Shown here in pieces: positions 55,978 to 64,000 of a stretch of DNA of 64,000 nucleotides (positions are counted from its first letter, which is position 1; every line of letters begins with the position of its first letter). The stretch is from Amycolatopsis methanolica 239 (GTDB taxonomy: Bacteria > Actinomycetota > Actinomycetes > Mycobacteriales > Pseudonocardiaceae). The notes beneath the pieces are model-generated. The model made no database searches. It saw nothing but the letters and a program-made list of their open reading frames with translations, and had not been told where the DNA came from. The position numbers were made by a program, and so were the translations under genes. The stretch lies in contig NZ_CP009110.1 of NCBI RefSeq assembly GCF_000739085.1, positions 6,572,001-6,636,000 on the forward strand, in the 5' to 3' direction.

Positions 55978-57594
55978 TCACACCCGCTTGCGGTCGAAGG
56001 AAGCCTTCTGGCCGGTGCCGTAGCGGCGCAGCGCGCCCTCCGGCCCGGAGGCGTTCGGTCTCGTGAAGATCCAGTTCTGCCAGGCCGTCAGGCGGCCGAA
56101 GATCTTGGTCTCGATGGTTTCCGGCCCGACGAACCGGTGGTTGGCCTCCATGCCGGTGAGCGCGTCCGGCGACAGCGCGGCGCGGCCCTCCAGCACGATC
56201 CGGATCTCGTCCTCCCAGTCGATGTCGTCCGGGGCCTCGGTGACCAGCCCCAGCTCGACGGCCTCGCCCGCGGACAGCCGCCGGTCGCGTTCGCGCTTGA
56301 GCCAGTCCAGGTGGTCGTGCTCACCGTAGAACCGGGATTCCAGGCGGGACAGGCCGTTGCCCATCGGGAACGCGCCGAAGTTCGCGTCGGACAACACGAT
56401 GGCCGCGCGTTCGTCGCTGTCCTCGTCGTCGATCGGCGGCCCGTCCAGCATGTACTGGCGGTCGCACGCCAGCGCCAGCTCCAGCAGCACCCCGGCGAAG
56501 CAGCCGCCCGGTTCGATCAGCGCGATGAGACTGCGGCTGGTGACGTCGAGCCGTTTCAGCGTGCGCTTGTAGTAGTGCAGGACCTCGTTGGACAGCCAGT
56601 CGGAACCGGTGAGCACTTCCCGTTCGGCGGCGAGCACGGCGTCCGGGTCGCCCTCGGTGCGGAAGACCCAGGTGCCCAGCTCGGGTTCGTTGGTGCGCAG
56701 GCGCAGGATGAGGTCGTCCAGCTCACGGGTCATCGCCAGCAGCCAGCCGTCTGCTCGCGGTCCGCGGACGGTGATCGTGACGACGCCGGCGGCGCGGTCC
56801 AGCTCGGCGGTGGTGTTCGGGTAGGCGATGCGGTCGTCGTCCTCGGTGCGCTGGAGCGGTTCGAGCACGATGCCCTGCGCGTTCTCCGGCCGGTTGCTGC
56901 GGGCGGCGAGTTCGCGGGCCCGCTGCTCGACGACCGCGCGGAACTCCTGGCGCGGAACCAGCTCGTCGACCAGCCGCCAGTCGACAGCGGTGCGGCCCTT
57001 CACGCCGTCCGGGCGGGTGACGAACACGTCGGCGCGGTCCTTGCGGACGCGGCGCTTGTCGGTCACGCGGGTGAGCCCGCCGGTGCCGGGCAGCACGCCG
57101 AGCAGCGGCACCTCGGGCAGCGCGACGGTCGAGGAGTTGTCGTCGACCAGCAGGATCTTCTCGCAGGCCAGGGCGATTTCGTAGCCGCCGCCGGCGCAGC
57201 TGCCGTTGACCGCGGCGAGGTAGATCTGGCCGGAGTTCTCGGTGGCGTCCTCGATGCCGTTGCGGGTCTCGTTGGTGAACTTGCAGAAGTTCACCTTCCA
57301 CTCGTGCGGGGAGCCGGCCAGCATGCGGATGTTGGCGCCGGCGCAGAACACCTTGTCCTTGGCGCTGGTCAGGATCACCGCGCGCACCTCGGGGTGCTCG
57401 AACCGCAGCCGCTGGACGGCGTCGTAGAGCTCGATGTCCACGCCCAGGTCGTAGGAGTTGAGCTTCAGCTCGTAACCCGGGACCAGACCGCCCTGCTCGT
57501 CGACGTCCATCTCCAGCCACGCCAGCGGCGGCTCGATCCGGAGCCGCCAGTGCCGGTAGGAATCCGGATGCCGATCGAATGACACCGTCGTCAT
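55978..57594 (-). CDS. boxC: Benzoyl-CoA-dihydrodiol lyase BoxC
   Basis: Crotonase-fold ring-opening enzyme acting after BoxB. 538 residues, two crotonase-like parts: VILTSAKDKVFCAGANIRMLAGSPHEWKVNFCKFTNETRNGIED with AAVNGSCAGGGYEIALACE in the N-terminal half and a second related half ending in GRLTAWQNWIFTRPNASG. Both are diagnostic for BoxC. The start is ATG 57594. First gene of the boxC-boxB-ligase-amidohydrolase operon. Confidence 0.96.
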   Translation of the reverse strand: MTTVSFDRHPDSYRHWRLRIEPPLAWLEMDVDEQGGLVPGYELKLNSYDLGVDIELYDAVQRLRFEHPEVRAVILTSAKDKVFCAGANIRMLAGSPHEWKVNFCKFTNETRNGIEDATENSGQIYLAAVNGSCAGGGYEIALACEKILLVDDNSSTVALPEVPLLGVLPGTGGLTRVTDKRRVRKDRADVFVTRPDGVKGRTAVDWRLVDELVPRQEFRAVVEQRARELAARSNRPENAQGIVLEPLQRTEDDDRIAYPNTTAELDRAAGVVTITVRGPRADGWLLAMTRELDDLILRLRTNEPELGTWVFRTEGDPDAVLAAEREVLTGSDWLSNEVLHYYKRTLKRLDVTSRSLIALIEPGGCFAGVLLELALACDRQYMLDGPPIDDEDSDERAAIVLSDANFGAFPMGNGLSRLESRFYGEHDHLDWLKRERDRRLSAGEAVELGLVTEAPDDIDWEDEIRIVLEGRAALSPDALTGMEANHRFVGPETIETKIFGRLTAWQNWIFTRPNASGPEGALRRYGTGQKASFDRKRV

Positions 57595-57604
57595 GGCATC
57601 GATT

Positions 57605-57642
57605 CTCTACAACTTGTTCTCGGTCGTCAACGTTGTGTAGAG
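57605..57642. promoter_or_regulatory. Candidate operator in the boxC/ilvD divergent region
   Basis: Arms CTCTACAAC (57605-57613) and GTTGTGTAGAG (57632-57642) form an imperfect inverted repeat 11 bp upstream of the boxC start. In other bacteria box operons are repressed by BoxR; no boxR is in the window, so the link is inference. Confidence 0.45.
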
Positions 57643-57670
57643 AGTGGATCTCGGGCCTATCGTGCTCAGC

Positions 57671-59338
57671 ATGGCTGACCTCAAACCCCGGTCGCGGGAC
57701 GTGACGGACGGGCTCGAACGCGCGGCGGCGCGTGGCATGCTGCGCGCGGTCGGAATGGGCGACGAGGACTTCGCCAAACCGCAGATCGGCATCGCCTCGT
57801 CATGGAACGAGATAACACCGTGCAACCTCTCCCTGCAACGGCTGGCGCAGGCGAGCAAGCAGGGAGTGCACGCCGGCGGCGGTTACCCGATGGAGTTCGG
57901 CACGATCTCGGTGTCCGACGGCATCTCGATGGGCCACGAGGGCATGCACTTCTCGCTGGTGTCGCGGGAGATCATCGCCGACTCGGTGGAAACGGTGATG
58001 GAGGCCGAGCGCCTGGACGGCGCGGTGCTGCTGGCCGGGTGCGACAAGAGCCTGCCCGGGATGCTGATGGCCGCCGCGCGGCTGGACGTCGCGGCGGTGT
58101 TCCTCTACGCCGGGTCGATCCTGCCGGGCAGTGTGGACGGCCGCGAGGTGACGATCATCGACGCGTTCGAGGCGGTCGGCGCGTGTGCCCGCGGGCTGAT
58201 CTCCCGCGAGGAGGTCGACAAGATCGAACGCGCCATCTGCCCCGGCGAGGGCGCGTGCGGCGGGATGTACACGGCGAACACGATGGCGTGCGCGGCCGAG
58301 GCGCTGGGAATGTCGCTACCCGGCTCGGCGAGCCCGCCATCGGTGGACCGGCGGCGCGACCGGTTCGCGCGGGAGAGCGGTGAGGCGATCGTCGGGATGC
58401 TCGGCGCCGGGATCACCGCCCGGGACGTGCTCACGCGCGAGGCGTTCGAGAACGCGATCGCCGTCGTGATGGCGCTGGGCGGGTCCACCAACGCGGTGCT
58501 GCACCTGCTGGCCATCGCCCACGAGGCCGAGGTCGGGCTGACACTGGACGACTTCACCCGCATCGGTGACCGGGTGCCACACCTGGCCGACGTGAAGCCG
58601 TTCGGACGGCACGTGATGACCGCGGTCGACCGCGTCGGCGGGGTGCCGGTGGTGATGAAGGCCCTGCTGGACGCGGGTCTGCTGCACGGCGACTGCCTCA
58701 CCGTGACGGGCAAGACGCTGGCCGAGAACCTGGCCGAGCTGGCGCCGCCGGAGCTGGACGGCGAGGTCGTGCGGAAGCTGTCGAACCCGATCCACCCGAC
58801 CGGCGGGCTCACGATCCTGCACGGCAGCCTCGCACCGGAGGGCGCGGTGGTGAAGAGCGCCGGGTTCGACTCGTCGCGGTTCGAGGGGACGGCGCGGGTG
58901 TTCGACGGCGAGCAGGCCGCGATGGACGCGCTGCCGACGCTGCAGCCCGGCGACGTGGTCGTGATCCGGTACGAGGGGCCGCGCGGCGGACCCGGGATGC
59001 GCGAGATGCTCGCCGTGACGGGCGCGATCAAGGGCGCCGGGCTGGGCAAGGACGTCCTGCTGCTCACCGACGGCCGGTTCTCCGGCGGCACCACCGGGCT
59101 GTGCATCGGACACGTCGCCCCGGAGGCCGCGCACGGCGGCCCGATCGCGTTCGTCCGCGACGGCGACCCGATCGTGCTCGACATGGAGACGCGAACGCTT
59201 GACGTCGGGATTTCCGAGGAGGAGATGGCCGAACGCCGGTCCGGCTGGGAAGCGCCCCCGCCGCCGCGCCGCACCGGCGTGCTGGCTAAGTACGCCCGCC
59301 TGGTCGGTTCCGCCGCGCGGGGAGCCGTCTGTTCCTAG
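57671..59338 (+). CDS. ilvD: Dihydroxy-acid dehydratase
   Basis: Fe-S dehydratase of branched-chain amino-acid synthesis. 555 residues from ATG 57671 ([29 protein letters not shown]). The three cysteine sites are visible: [20 protein letters not shown] and [34 protein letters not shown] near the end is the substrate-site signature. It is divergent from the box operon and alone, with no other ilv gene near. Confidence 0.95.
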   Translation: MADLKPRSRDVTDGLERAAARGMLRAVGMGDEDFAKPQIGIASSWNEITPCNLSLQRLAQASKQGVHAGGGYPMEFGTISVSDGISMGHEGMHFSLVSREIIADSVETVMEAERLDGAVLLAGCDKSLPGMLMAAARLDVAAVFLYAGSILPGSVDGREVTIIDAFEAVGACARGLISREEVDKIERAICPGEGACGGMYTANTMACAAEALGMSLPGSASPPSVDRRRDRFARESGEAIVGMLGAGITARDVLTREAFENAIAVVMALGGSTNAVLHLLAIAHEAEVGLTLDDFTRIGDRVPHLADVKPFGRHVMTAVDRVGGVPVVMKALLDAGLLHGDCLTVTGKTLAENLAELAPPELDGEVVRKLSNPIHPTGGLTILHGSLAPEGAVVKSAGFDSSRFEGTARVFDGEQAAMDALPTLQPGDVVVIRYEGPRGGPGMREMLAVTGAIKGAGLGKDVLLLTDGRFSGGTTGLCIGHVAPEAAHGGPIAFVRDGDPIVLDMETRTLDVGISEEEMAERRSGWEAPPPPRRTGVLAKYARLVGSAARGAVCS

Positions 59339-59557
59339 ACGGGTTGTTCAGTGAGGTTGGTTCCGCGGCCGGCGGTGATGCGGCCGCCGCCGTCGGGATG
59401 CGGCCGGGGTTTTTGGCACGACGTGGACCAGCTCGCCCGGACGGAAGCGAGCAGCACGCCTGGACGTAGTATTGCCGAATCGTTCAACAATCCAATACTG
59501 TCCTCCGCCACTGGGGGCGGCACACAGTGCGCCCATTCCTGGCGAAGGAGTTCCCGC

Positions 59558-59974
59558 ATGCGTGCACGACGTTCGTTGTTCGTCGCCCTGGCCACCTCGA
59601 TCGGCGCGGTCCTCGCGTTGCTCGTCCCGGGAACGGCCGCGGCTTCGGACTACAACATCGCGACGGCCTCCAGCGGGCCGAGCGGCAACTACTGGTACGA
59701 CTGCGTGACGGACAGCGGAGTGGAGGGCTGCTACCAGCCCTACGGCGACCTGTTCTACGTCCGCGACACGAAGGCGAACGGACAAGCGGCCGAGGTCCGC
59801 TGGTACAACAACCTGAACGGGGCGCCCTACCGCCAGGGCACGTGCCGGAACAACCTCGGCTCGGGCCACTGGGGCGTGTGCGACAAGGACTTCCGCGAGG
59901 ACAGCACGATCCGCTTCGGGGTCGACGGCGTGGGCAACGACGCACGCCTGTACTCGCCGACGCTCTACGCCTGA
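59558..59974 (+). CDS. Small secreted protein of unknown function
   Basis: 138 residues. Clear Sec signal peptide: MRARRSLFVALATSIGAVLALLVPGTAAAS with an A-x-A type cleavage at about residue 29. The mature part (about 110 residues) has four cysteines (DCVTDS, EGCYQP, GTCRNN, VCDKD), so two disulfides are possible, and is rich in Tyr/Trp/Asn/Gly. No family recognised. GAAGGAG precedes ATG 59558. A hairpin terminator follows. Confidence 0.85.
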   Translation: MRARRSLFVALATSIGAVLALLVPGTAAASDYNIATASSGPSGNYWYDCVTDSGVEGCYQPYGDLFYVRDTKANGQAAEVRWYNNLNGAPYRQGTCRNNLGSGHWGVCDKDFREDSTIRFGVDGVGNDARLYSPTLYA

Positions 59975-59981
59975 CGACCGC

Positions 59982-60009
59982 GGCCGGACCGCTGACACGC
60001 GGTCCGGCC
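59982..60009 (+). terminator. Hairpin terminator after the secreted-protein gene
   Basis: Perfect 11-bp stem GGCCGGACCGC / GCGGTCCGGCC with loop TGACAC, 8 bp after the stop. Confidence 0.75.
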
Positions 60010-60057
60010 CCGTCTGCTCCTGGAGGGAGCCGAAGAACTGCCGGATATCCTGCACCC

Positions 60058-60237
60058 GTGCAAGAAGTGGACGTTCTGCCGTCGATCTCGGTGGTGGACT
60101 GCGGATGGGCGTTCAATCTCGCGCACGCGGGCGTCTCCGCCTGCTGTCCCTGCTGCAGACGCCCCGCGACTGGCCGCGGCCGGGCGGGCCGAACTGGCCG
60201 AACGGTTCAACCGCCCTGCTCGTCCGTACCATCGTGA
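60058..60237 (+). CDS. Possible small Cys-rich ORF
   Basis: 59 codons from GTG 60058, MQEVDVLPSISVVDCGWAF..., with a CCPCC run in the middle and a tail of basic low-quality sequence. The first 30 residues look protein-like, the rest does not, so this may be a fragment or chance frame. No function proposed. Confidence 0.2.
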   Translation: MQEVDVLPSISVVDCGWAFNLAHAGVSACCPCCRRPATGRGRAGRTGRTVQPPCSSVPS

Positions 60238-60241
60238 CTGC

Positions 60242-60264
60242 TGACTGAATTTCGAAATCAGTCA
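60242..60264. promoter_or_regulatory. Predicted TetR operator upstream of tetR-LLM operon
   Basis: Arms TGACTGA and TCAGTCA flank AATTTCGAA; perfect 7-bp inverted repeat 12 bp upstream of the TetR start, overlapping the expected promoter. Suits autoregulation of the two-gene operon. Confidence 0.75.
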
Positions 60265-60276
60265 TGAGGTAGCCGC

Positions 60277-60930
60277 ATGGATCGCCGGGAGCGGGCGGAA
60301 CGCATCCTCGACGTAGCGGCCGACCTGCTGCTGCGCTGGGGCTACCAGAAGGTGACAGTCGACGACGTGGCCGAGCGGGCCGGCGTCGGCAAGGGCACCG
60401 TCTACCTGCACTGGAAGTCGCGGCAGGACCTGTTCCACTCGGTGTTCCGGCGCGAGCTGGCCGCGGCCTCCGACGAACTCGTCGCCGCCGTCCGCGCGGA
60501 TCCGCGCACGGTCCTGCTGCACGAGCTGACCCGCGTGAACTTCGAGTCGGTCAACCGCCGCCCCCTCCTGCGGGCGCTCACGCGCGCCGATCCGAGCGTG
60601 CTCGGCAAGCTCGCCCGCGAACGGGCGGAGTCCCGGCACGACGAGGCTCTCGCCGGCTACTTCCGGCTGCTCACCGAGCACGGCCTGGTCCGCGACGACC
60701 TGCCGTTCGACGACCTCCGCTACGCCTGGCACGCCACGCTCGAAGGCTTCTCCCTGTTCCCGCCGCACCCCGGCGCCGCGGACCTGCTCGCCGCGACCGT
60801 ACGAGGTGCCTTCGAACCGGCGGGCGAACCGGACCCGGCGCTGCTGGCCGAGCTCGCGCCCCGGGCAGCCGAGTTGCTCACCGAAATCGGGAACGAGCAC
60901 CGCACCTTCTACGACGGGGGAAACCCATGA
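60277..60930 (+). CDS. TetR-family transcriptional regulator
   Basis: 217 residues: RILDVAADLLLRWGYQKVTVDDVAERAGVGKGTVYLHWKSRQDLF is a full TetR helix-turn-helix, followed by a ligand domain. ATG 60277. The stop overlaps the start of the LLM oxidoreductase gene (ATGA), so it regulates its own operon, probably from the palindrome upstream. Confidence 0.9.
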   Translation: MDRRERAERILDVAADLLLRWGYQKVTVDDVAERAGVGKGTVYLHWKSRQDLFHSVFRRELAAASDELVAAVRADPRTVLLHELTRVNFESVNRRPLLRALTRADPSVLGKLARERAESRHDEALAGYFRLLTEHGLVRDDLPFDDLRYAWHATLEGFSLFPPHPGAADLLAATVRGAFEPAGEPDPALLAELAPRAAELLTEIGNEHRTFYDGGNP

Positions 60931-61813
60931 GGATCGGCCTGATGGTCGACGACACGGGCAAGACCATCGACGACATCGTCACGGCGGCCCGCTCCGGTCT
61001 GCCCGCGCTGTGGCTGGGCCAGCGGTTCGGCTGGGACCCGCTGACCGCGCTGGCCGTCGCCGGGCGGGAGGTGCCCGGCATCGAACTCGGCACCGCGATC
61101 GTGCCGACCTGGCCGCAGCACCCGATCACCCTGGCCACGCGCGCGTTGAGCACGCAGTCGGCCACCGGCAACCGGCTCAGCCTCGGCGTCGGGCTCAGCC
61201 ACCCGGTCATGGTGGAAGGCCAGTACGGCCTCCCCTACGACCGGCCGGCCAGGCACCTGCGCGAGTACCTGAGCGCACTCGGGCCGCTGCTGAGCGGGGA
61301 AACCGTTGCCCACCAAGGGGAAACGCTGACAGCGCGAGCGCGGGTGGAAGTGGCCGGGGCGACGCCGCCCGCGCTGCTGGTGTCCGCGCTCGGGGACCGG
61401 ACGTTGCGCGTCGCCGGCGAGCTGGCGGACGGGACGATCACCACCTGGGCCGGGCCGCGCACGCTCGGCGAGCACATCGTCCCGAAGATCAGGAAGGCCG
61501 CGGCCGGGCGGGCCGAACCACGCGTGGTTGCGGGCGTGGTGGTGGCGGTGACCGACGACCCGGACGGGATCCGCGCGTGGGTCACGCGGGGGTACACGGG
61601 ATCGCCCGGACGCTGCCCGCGTACCGCGCGGTCCTCGACCGGGAGGGGGTGCGGGAGATCGCGGAGGTCGTCGTCGCCGGTAACGAGGGCGTGGTCGAAC
61701 GGGAACTCCGGCGTCAGCTGGACGCCGGAGCCACCGAGTTCGCCGCCGCCCTCGTCGGGTCACCGGCGGAGCAGGGTCGGACGCTGGACCTGTTGCGGAG
61801 CCTGAACTCCTAG
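60927..61813 (+). pseudogene. LLM-class (F420-dependent) oxidoreductase, frameshifted near the 3' end
   Basis: Bacterial-luciferase-fold enzyme, normally F420 dependent in this subgroup: MRIGLMVDDTGKTIDDIV, TAIVPTWPQHPITLATRALSTQSATGNRLSLGVGLSH and ALGDRTLRVAGELADGTITTWAGPRTL. At about 61600 the frame shifts; the correct C-terminus (GIARTLPAYRAVLDREGVREIAEVVVAGNE...LDLLRSLNS) is in the next frame and ends at 61813. One missing or extra base explains it. Coupled to the TetR gene. About 290 residues when repaired. Confidence 0.85.
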
Positions 61814-62289
61814 TACCGGTCCGTCGTGTACGGCGTGTCGCTCTCGATGCTGGGGCTGACCCGCGGGTCGCGGCCCTCCTGACCGGGCACCGGCGAGACG
61901 ACCGGGTCATTGAGCGAGTGGTCCGCCGGGCGCGGGGCGTTCATCCGCGTGTTGATCTGCTCGACGACCTGTTCCTCGCGCTGACGCGACAGCACCGCGA
62001 TGGTGATGCCGTGGGCCAGCGCCAGCACCAGCAGGAACACGCCGATGCGTCCCACGATCGCCGTTGGCGTGGTGCCGCCGGGGAAGTCGATCGTCGAGAT
62101 GAGCGCGAGCACGCCCAGCGTCGCGATGTGGAACAGCACCGCGACCAGCCGGGCCATGGACGCCCCCGATTCCGATTCGCCCTGCCCGTTCGCCAGGTAC
62201 CGCTTCCCGCTGTGGTAGACGAACTGACCGTCGACCAGGACGATCAGCGCGCCTATCACGAGGAAGGCCACATAGGCGTTCGTGTCCAT
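61810..62289 (-). CDS. Hypothetical membrane protein
   Basis: 159 residues: three hydrophobic helices (about 7-24 VAFLVIGALIVLVDGQFVY; 46-66 LVAVLFHIATLGVLALIST; 78-100 IVGRIGVFLLVLALAHGITI) then a soluble acidic/Pro-rich tail of about 55 residues. No family recognised. ATG 62289 (MDTNAYVAFLVIG). It converges on the LLM gene with 4 bp overlap. Confidence 0.8.
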   Translation of the reverse strand: MDTNAYVAFLVIGALIVLVDGQFVYHSGKRYLANGQGESESGASMARLVAVLFHIATLGVLALISTIDFPGGTTPTAIVGRIGVFLLVLALAHGITIAVLSRQREEQVVEQINTRMNAPRPADHSLNDPVVSPVPGQEGRDPRVSPSIESDTPYTTDRY

Positions 62290-62361
62290 GACGAGCTCCT
62301 CTCCTCACCGTGAGTCGAGTACCCGTCACGCTTCCGAGCGAAACCCGCGTGTCGTGGCAGC

Positions 62362-64000
62362 TCAGCGCAGGTGACGCCGCGAATCCGGGGTGCGGGCGGT
62401 GATCGCGCGGGCGTCGAGCAGCTCCAGCAACGGCACCGCGACCCGGCGCGTCGTGTCCAGCGCTCGCCGGGCCTCGCTGACCGTGAACGGCTGCGGCAGC
62501 GTCCCCAGCACCTCGGCGGCCCGCGGAACCGCGTCCGGGCCGAGGAACACCCCGTCGGCGATCCGGGTCAGCCGCCCGGCCCGCACCGCCGCCGCCAGTT
62601 CCCGCGTGCTCAGCCCCAGCTCGGCGAGGTCGTCGGCCTCGGGCGCGCGGAACGGCTGCGACCGGAACCGCTCGTCCAGCCGCGCCAGCGCGGACAGCAC
62701 CGGCGCGGGCAACCCCGCGCCCGGCCGCCGCACGAGGCCGTCGGCGATCACCAATCCGGTGCCCTCCAGCGCGGCCGGCACCAGCTCGGCCGTGGGCAGG
62801 CCGGTTGCCTGGCGCAGCGCCTCCACCGGCATCCCGGCCGCGACGGGGTTACGAGATGACCACTCGTCGAACCGCGACAGCGCCTCCTCGCGCGCCCGCG
62901 CGATGGCCGCGTCGTCCACGATCCACTCGCCGATCCGCTTGCCCGTCAAGGGAAATCCCATCGCCCGCAGCTCGCTCGCGCGGGCGATCGGCGGCGGCGC
63001 CACCCGCCCGGCTGCCAGCTCGGCCGCCCGCGCACGCGCCGCGCCACGACGCCGCAGCGGCGGCGGCCGCACGTCCAGCACCGTGACCCCGGCCGCGATC
63101 CGGTGCTCGCCGGGGTCCCGCAGCAGCCCGGCATCCCCGATGCGCAGCGGCAACGGTTCCCGCAACCGCAGGCGCGCCGCGTCCGTCCCCAATGGACGGA
63201 CGTGCACCGGGACCGCCGCCGCGCCGAGGTGCAGCACCAGCTCCCGGTGCAGCTCCCCCTGCGCGCGCACCGCGACGTCCACCTCCGAGGTGTGCACCCA
63301 CGCCCCGGGCGTCAGCAGCGCGTCCCCGCGCCGCACCCGGTCGCGGTCCACCCCGCGCAGGTTCACCGCGACCCGCGCCACCGCGGTCACCTCGGTCTCC
63401 GCCGCGCCGAGCGACTGCAGCCCGCGCACGCTCACCCGCTCCCCGGCCAGCTCCAGCTCGTCCCCGGCGCGCAGGGTGCCGCCGGCGAGCGTCCCGGTCA
63501 CCACCGTGCCCGCGCCGCGCACCGTGAACGCCCGGTCCACCCACAGCCGCACGTCCGCCGCCGGATCCGGGCCGGGCAGCCGGTCGACGAGCGCGCACAG
63601 CGCCCGGCGCACCGGCGCCAGGTCCGCGCCGCGCCCGATCGCCACCGCGTCGCAGCTCCCGAGTACCGCCAGCTGGGAAAGCGCTTCCGCCGTCGCAGGC
63701 CAGGGATCGGCGAGGTCGGCCTTGGTCACCACGAGCAGCGCGTGCCGGACGCCGAGCGCGTCGAGCGCCGCCAGGTGCTCCGCCGACTGCGGCATCCACC
63801 CCTCGTCCGCGGCGACGACGAACACCACGGCGGGCACCGGGCCGACCCCGGCGAGCATGTTCGGCACGAACCGCTCGTGCCCCGGCACGTCCACGAACGC
63901 GAGCCGCCGCCCGTCGATCTCCGTCCAGGCGAACCCCAGCTCGATCGTCAGCCCGCGGCGCTGCTCCTCCGCCAGCCGGTCGGGCCAGGTGCCGGTGAGC
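62362..64000 (-). CDS. selB: Selenocysteine-specific elongation factor SelB, partial (5' end outside window)
   Basis: GTPase delivering selenocysteyl-tRNA to the ribosome at UGA codons with a SECIS. Visible: the end of the effector region (RRGLTIELGFAW), the G3 motif DVPGHERFVPNMLAG, G4 TKAD, domain 2 (VDRAFTVRGAGTVVTGTL), domain 3 and the C-terminal winged-helix repeats that bind SECIS RNA. The P-loop part lies beyond 64000. 545 residues visible. selA/selC would be expected close by outside the window. Confidence 0.93.
   Translation of the reverse strand, partial: LTGTWPDRLAEEQRRGLTIELGFAWTEIDGRRLAFVDVPGHERFVPNMLAGVGPVPAVVFVVAADEGWMPQSAEHLAALDALGVRHALLVVTKADLADPWPATAEALSQLAVLGSCDAVAIGRGADLAPVRRALCALVDRLPGPDPAADVRLWVDRAFTVRGAGTVVTGTLAGGTLRAGDELELAGERVSVRGLQSLGAAETEVTAVARVAVNLRGVDRDRVRRGDALLTPGAWVHTSEVDVAVRAQGELHRELVLHLGAAAVPVHVRPLGTDAARLRLREPLPLRIGDAGLLRDPGEHRIAAGVTVLDVRPPPLRRRGAARARAAELAAGRVAPPPIARASELRAMGFPLTGKRIGEWIVDDAAIARAREEALSRFDEWSSRNPVAAGMPVEALRQATGLPTAELVPAALEGTGLVIADGLVRRPGAGLPAPVLSALARLDERFRSQPFRAPEADDLAELGLSTRELAAAVRAGRLTRIADGVFLGPDAVPRAAEVLGTLPQPFTVSEARRALDTTRRVAVPLLELLDARAITARTPDSRRHLR

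Overview
The window is very GC-rich, densely coded actinobacterial DNA. The gene content points to a Pseudonocardiaceae-type actinomycete (Amycolatopsis or a close relative): a GroEL with CIRCE operators, a PknB-type kinase, F420/LLM-type oxidoreductase, an AfsR/SARP regulator, ectoine genes, and many TetR/MarR regulators. The taxonomic call is inference from gene content; no rRNA or tRNA gene is visible.

Layout. 1-4.4 kb: 5' part of a zinc alcohol dehydrogenase, menC, and a broken CoxL/XdhB-like molybdenum hydroxylase gene that carries an internal inverted segment. 4.5-20 kb: a block that matches, from memory, the neighbourhood of M. tuberculosis Rv0429c-Rv0440: groEL, moeA, psd, pssA, CDC48-like AAA ATPase, LytR_C protein, DUF3263 protein and peptide deformylase. 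Here it also holds a Ser/Thr kinase, cspA and an AIM24 protein, and it is interrupted at 12.7-15.1 kb by a decayed patch (TetR, nitroreductase, quinone oxidoreductase). 20-23 kb: Uma2 nuclease remnant, an alpha/beta hydrolase/TetR pair with a clear operator, and a broken MFS gene. 23-30 kb: thiamine biosynthesis (thiC-thiD-thiD under one TPP riboswitch; thiO-thiS-thiG under a second one on the other strand; divergent thiE), followed by degenerate repeats of the thiE 3' end. 31.5-34.4 kb: amino-sugar module (GntR/DasR-like regulator, SIS isomerase/deaminase, GlcNAc kinase) sharing a dre-like site. 34.4-37.5 kb: DUF3159 membrane protein, SGNH hydrolase, and an uncharacterised DUF6932-like gene coupled to an unknown gene. 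38-40.8 kb: AfsR-type regulator. 41-44.2 kb: ectABCD. 44.4-49.5 kb: Abi-alpha-like protein, LapA-like protein, methyltransferase, and a TetR/old-yellow-enzyme/SDR operon. 49.6-52.1 kb: a MarR-VOC dioxygenase-esterase module resembling B. subtilis mhqR-mhqO-mhqD. 52.1-57.6 kb: a benzoyl-CoA epoxidation (box) operon. 57.7-64 kb: ilvD, a secreted protein, a TetR/LLM operon, a membrane protein and the 3' part of selB.

Genes that plausibly work together: ThiC/ThiD (pyrimidine branch) with ThiO/ThiS/ThiG (thiazole) and ThiE (coupling); Psd after PssA for phosphatidylethanolamine; EctA, B, C, D for ectoine and hydroxyectoine; benzoate-CoA ligase, BoxB, BoxC for aerobic benzoate catabolism (boxA is not in the window); GlcNAc kinase plus SIS protein for amino-sugar entry.

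A feature of the whole window is gene breakage by apparent single-base losses in G/C runs (about 2.68, 3.22, 13.16, 13.37, 13.66, 20.54, 48.37 and 61.60 kb), plus one inversion and several short deletions. Whether this is real decay or draft-quality sequence cannot be settled from the sequence alone; both readings are given where relevant.
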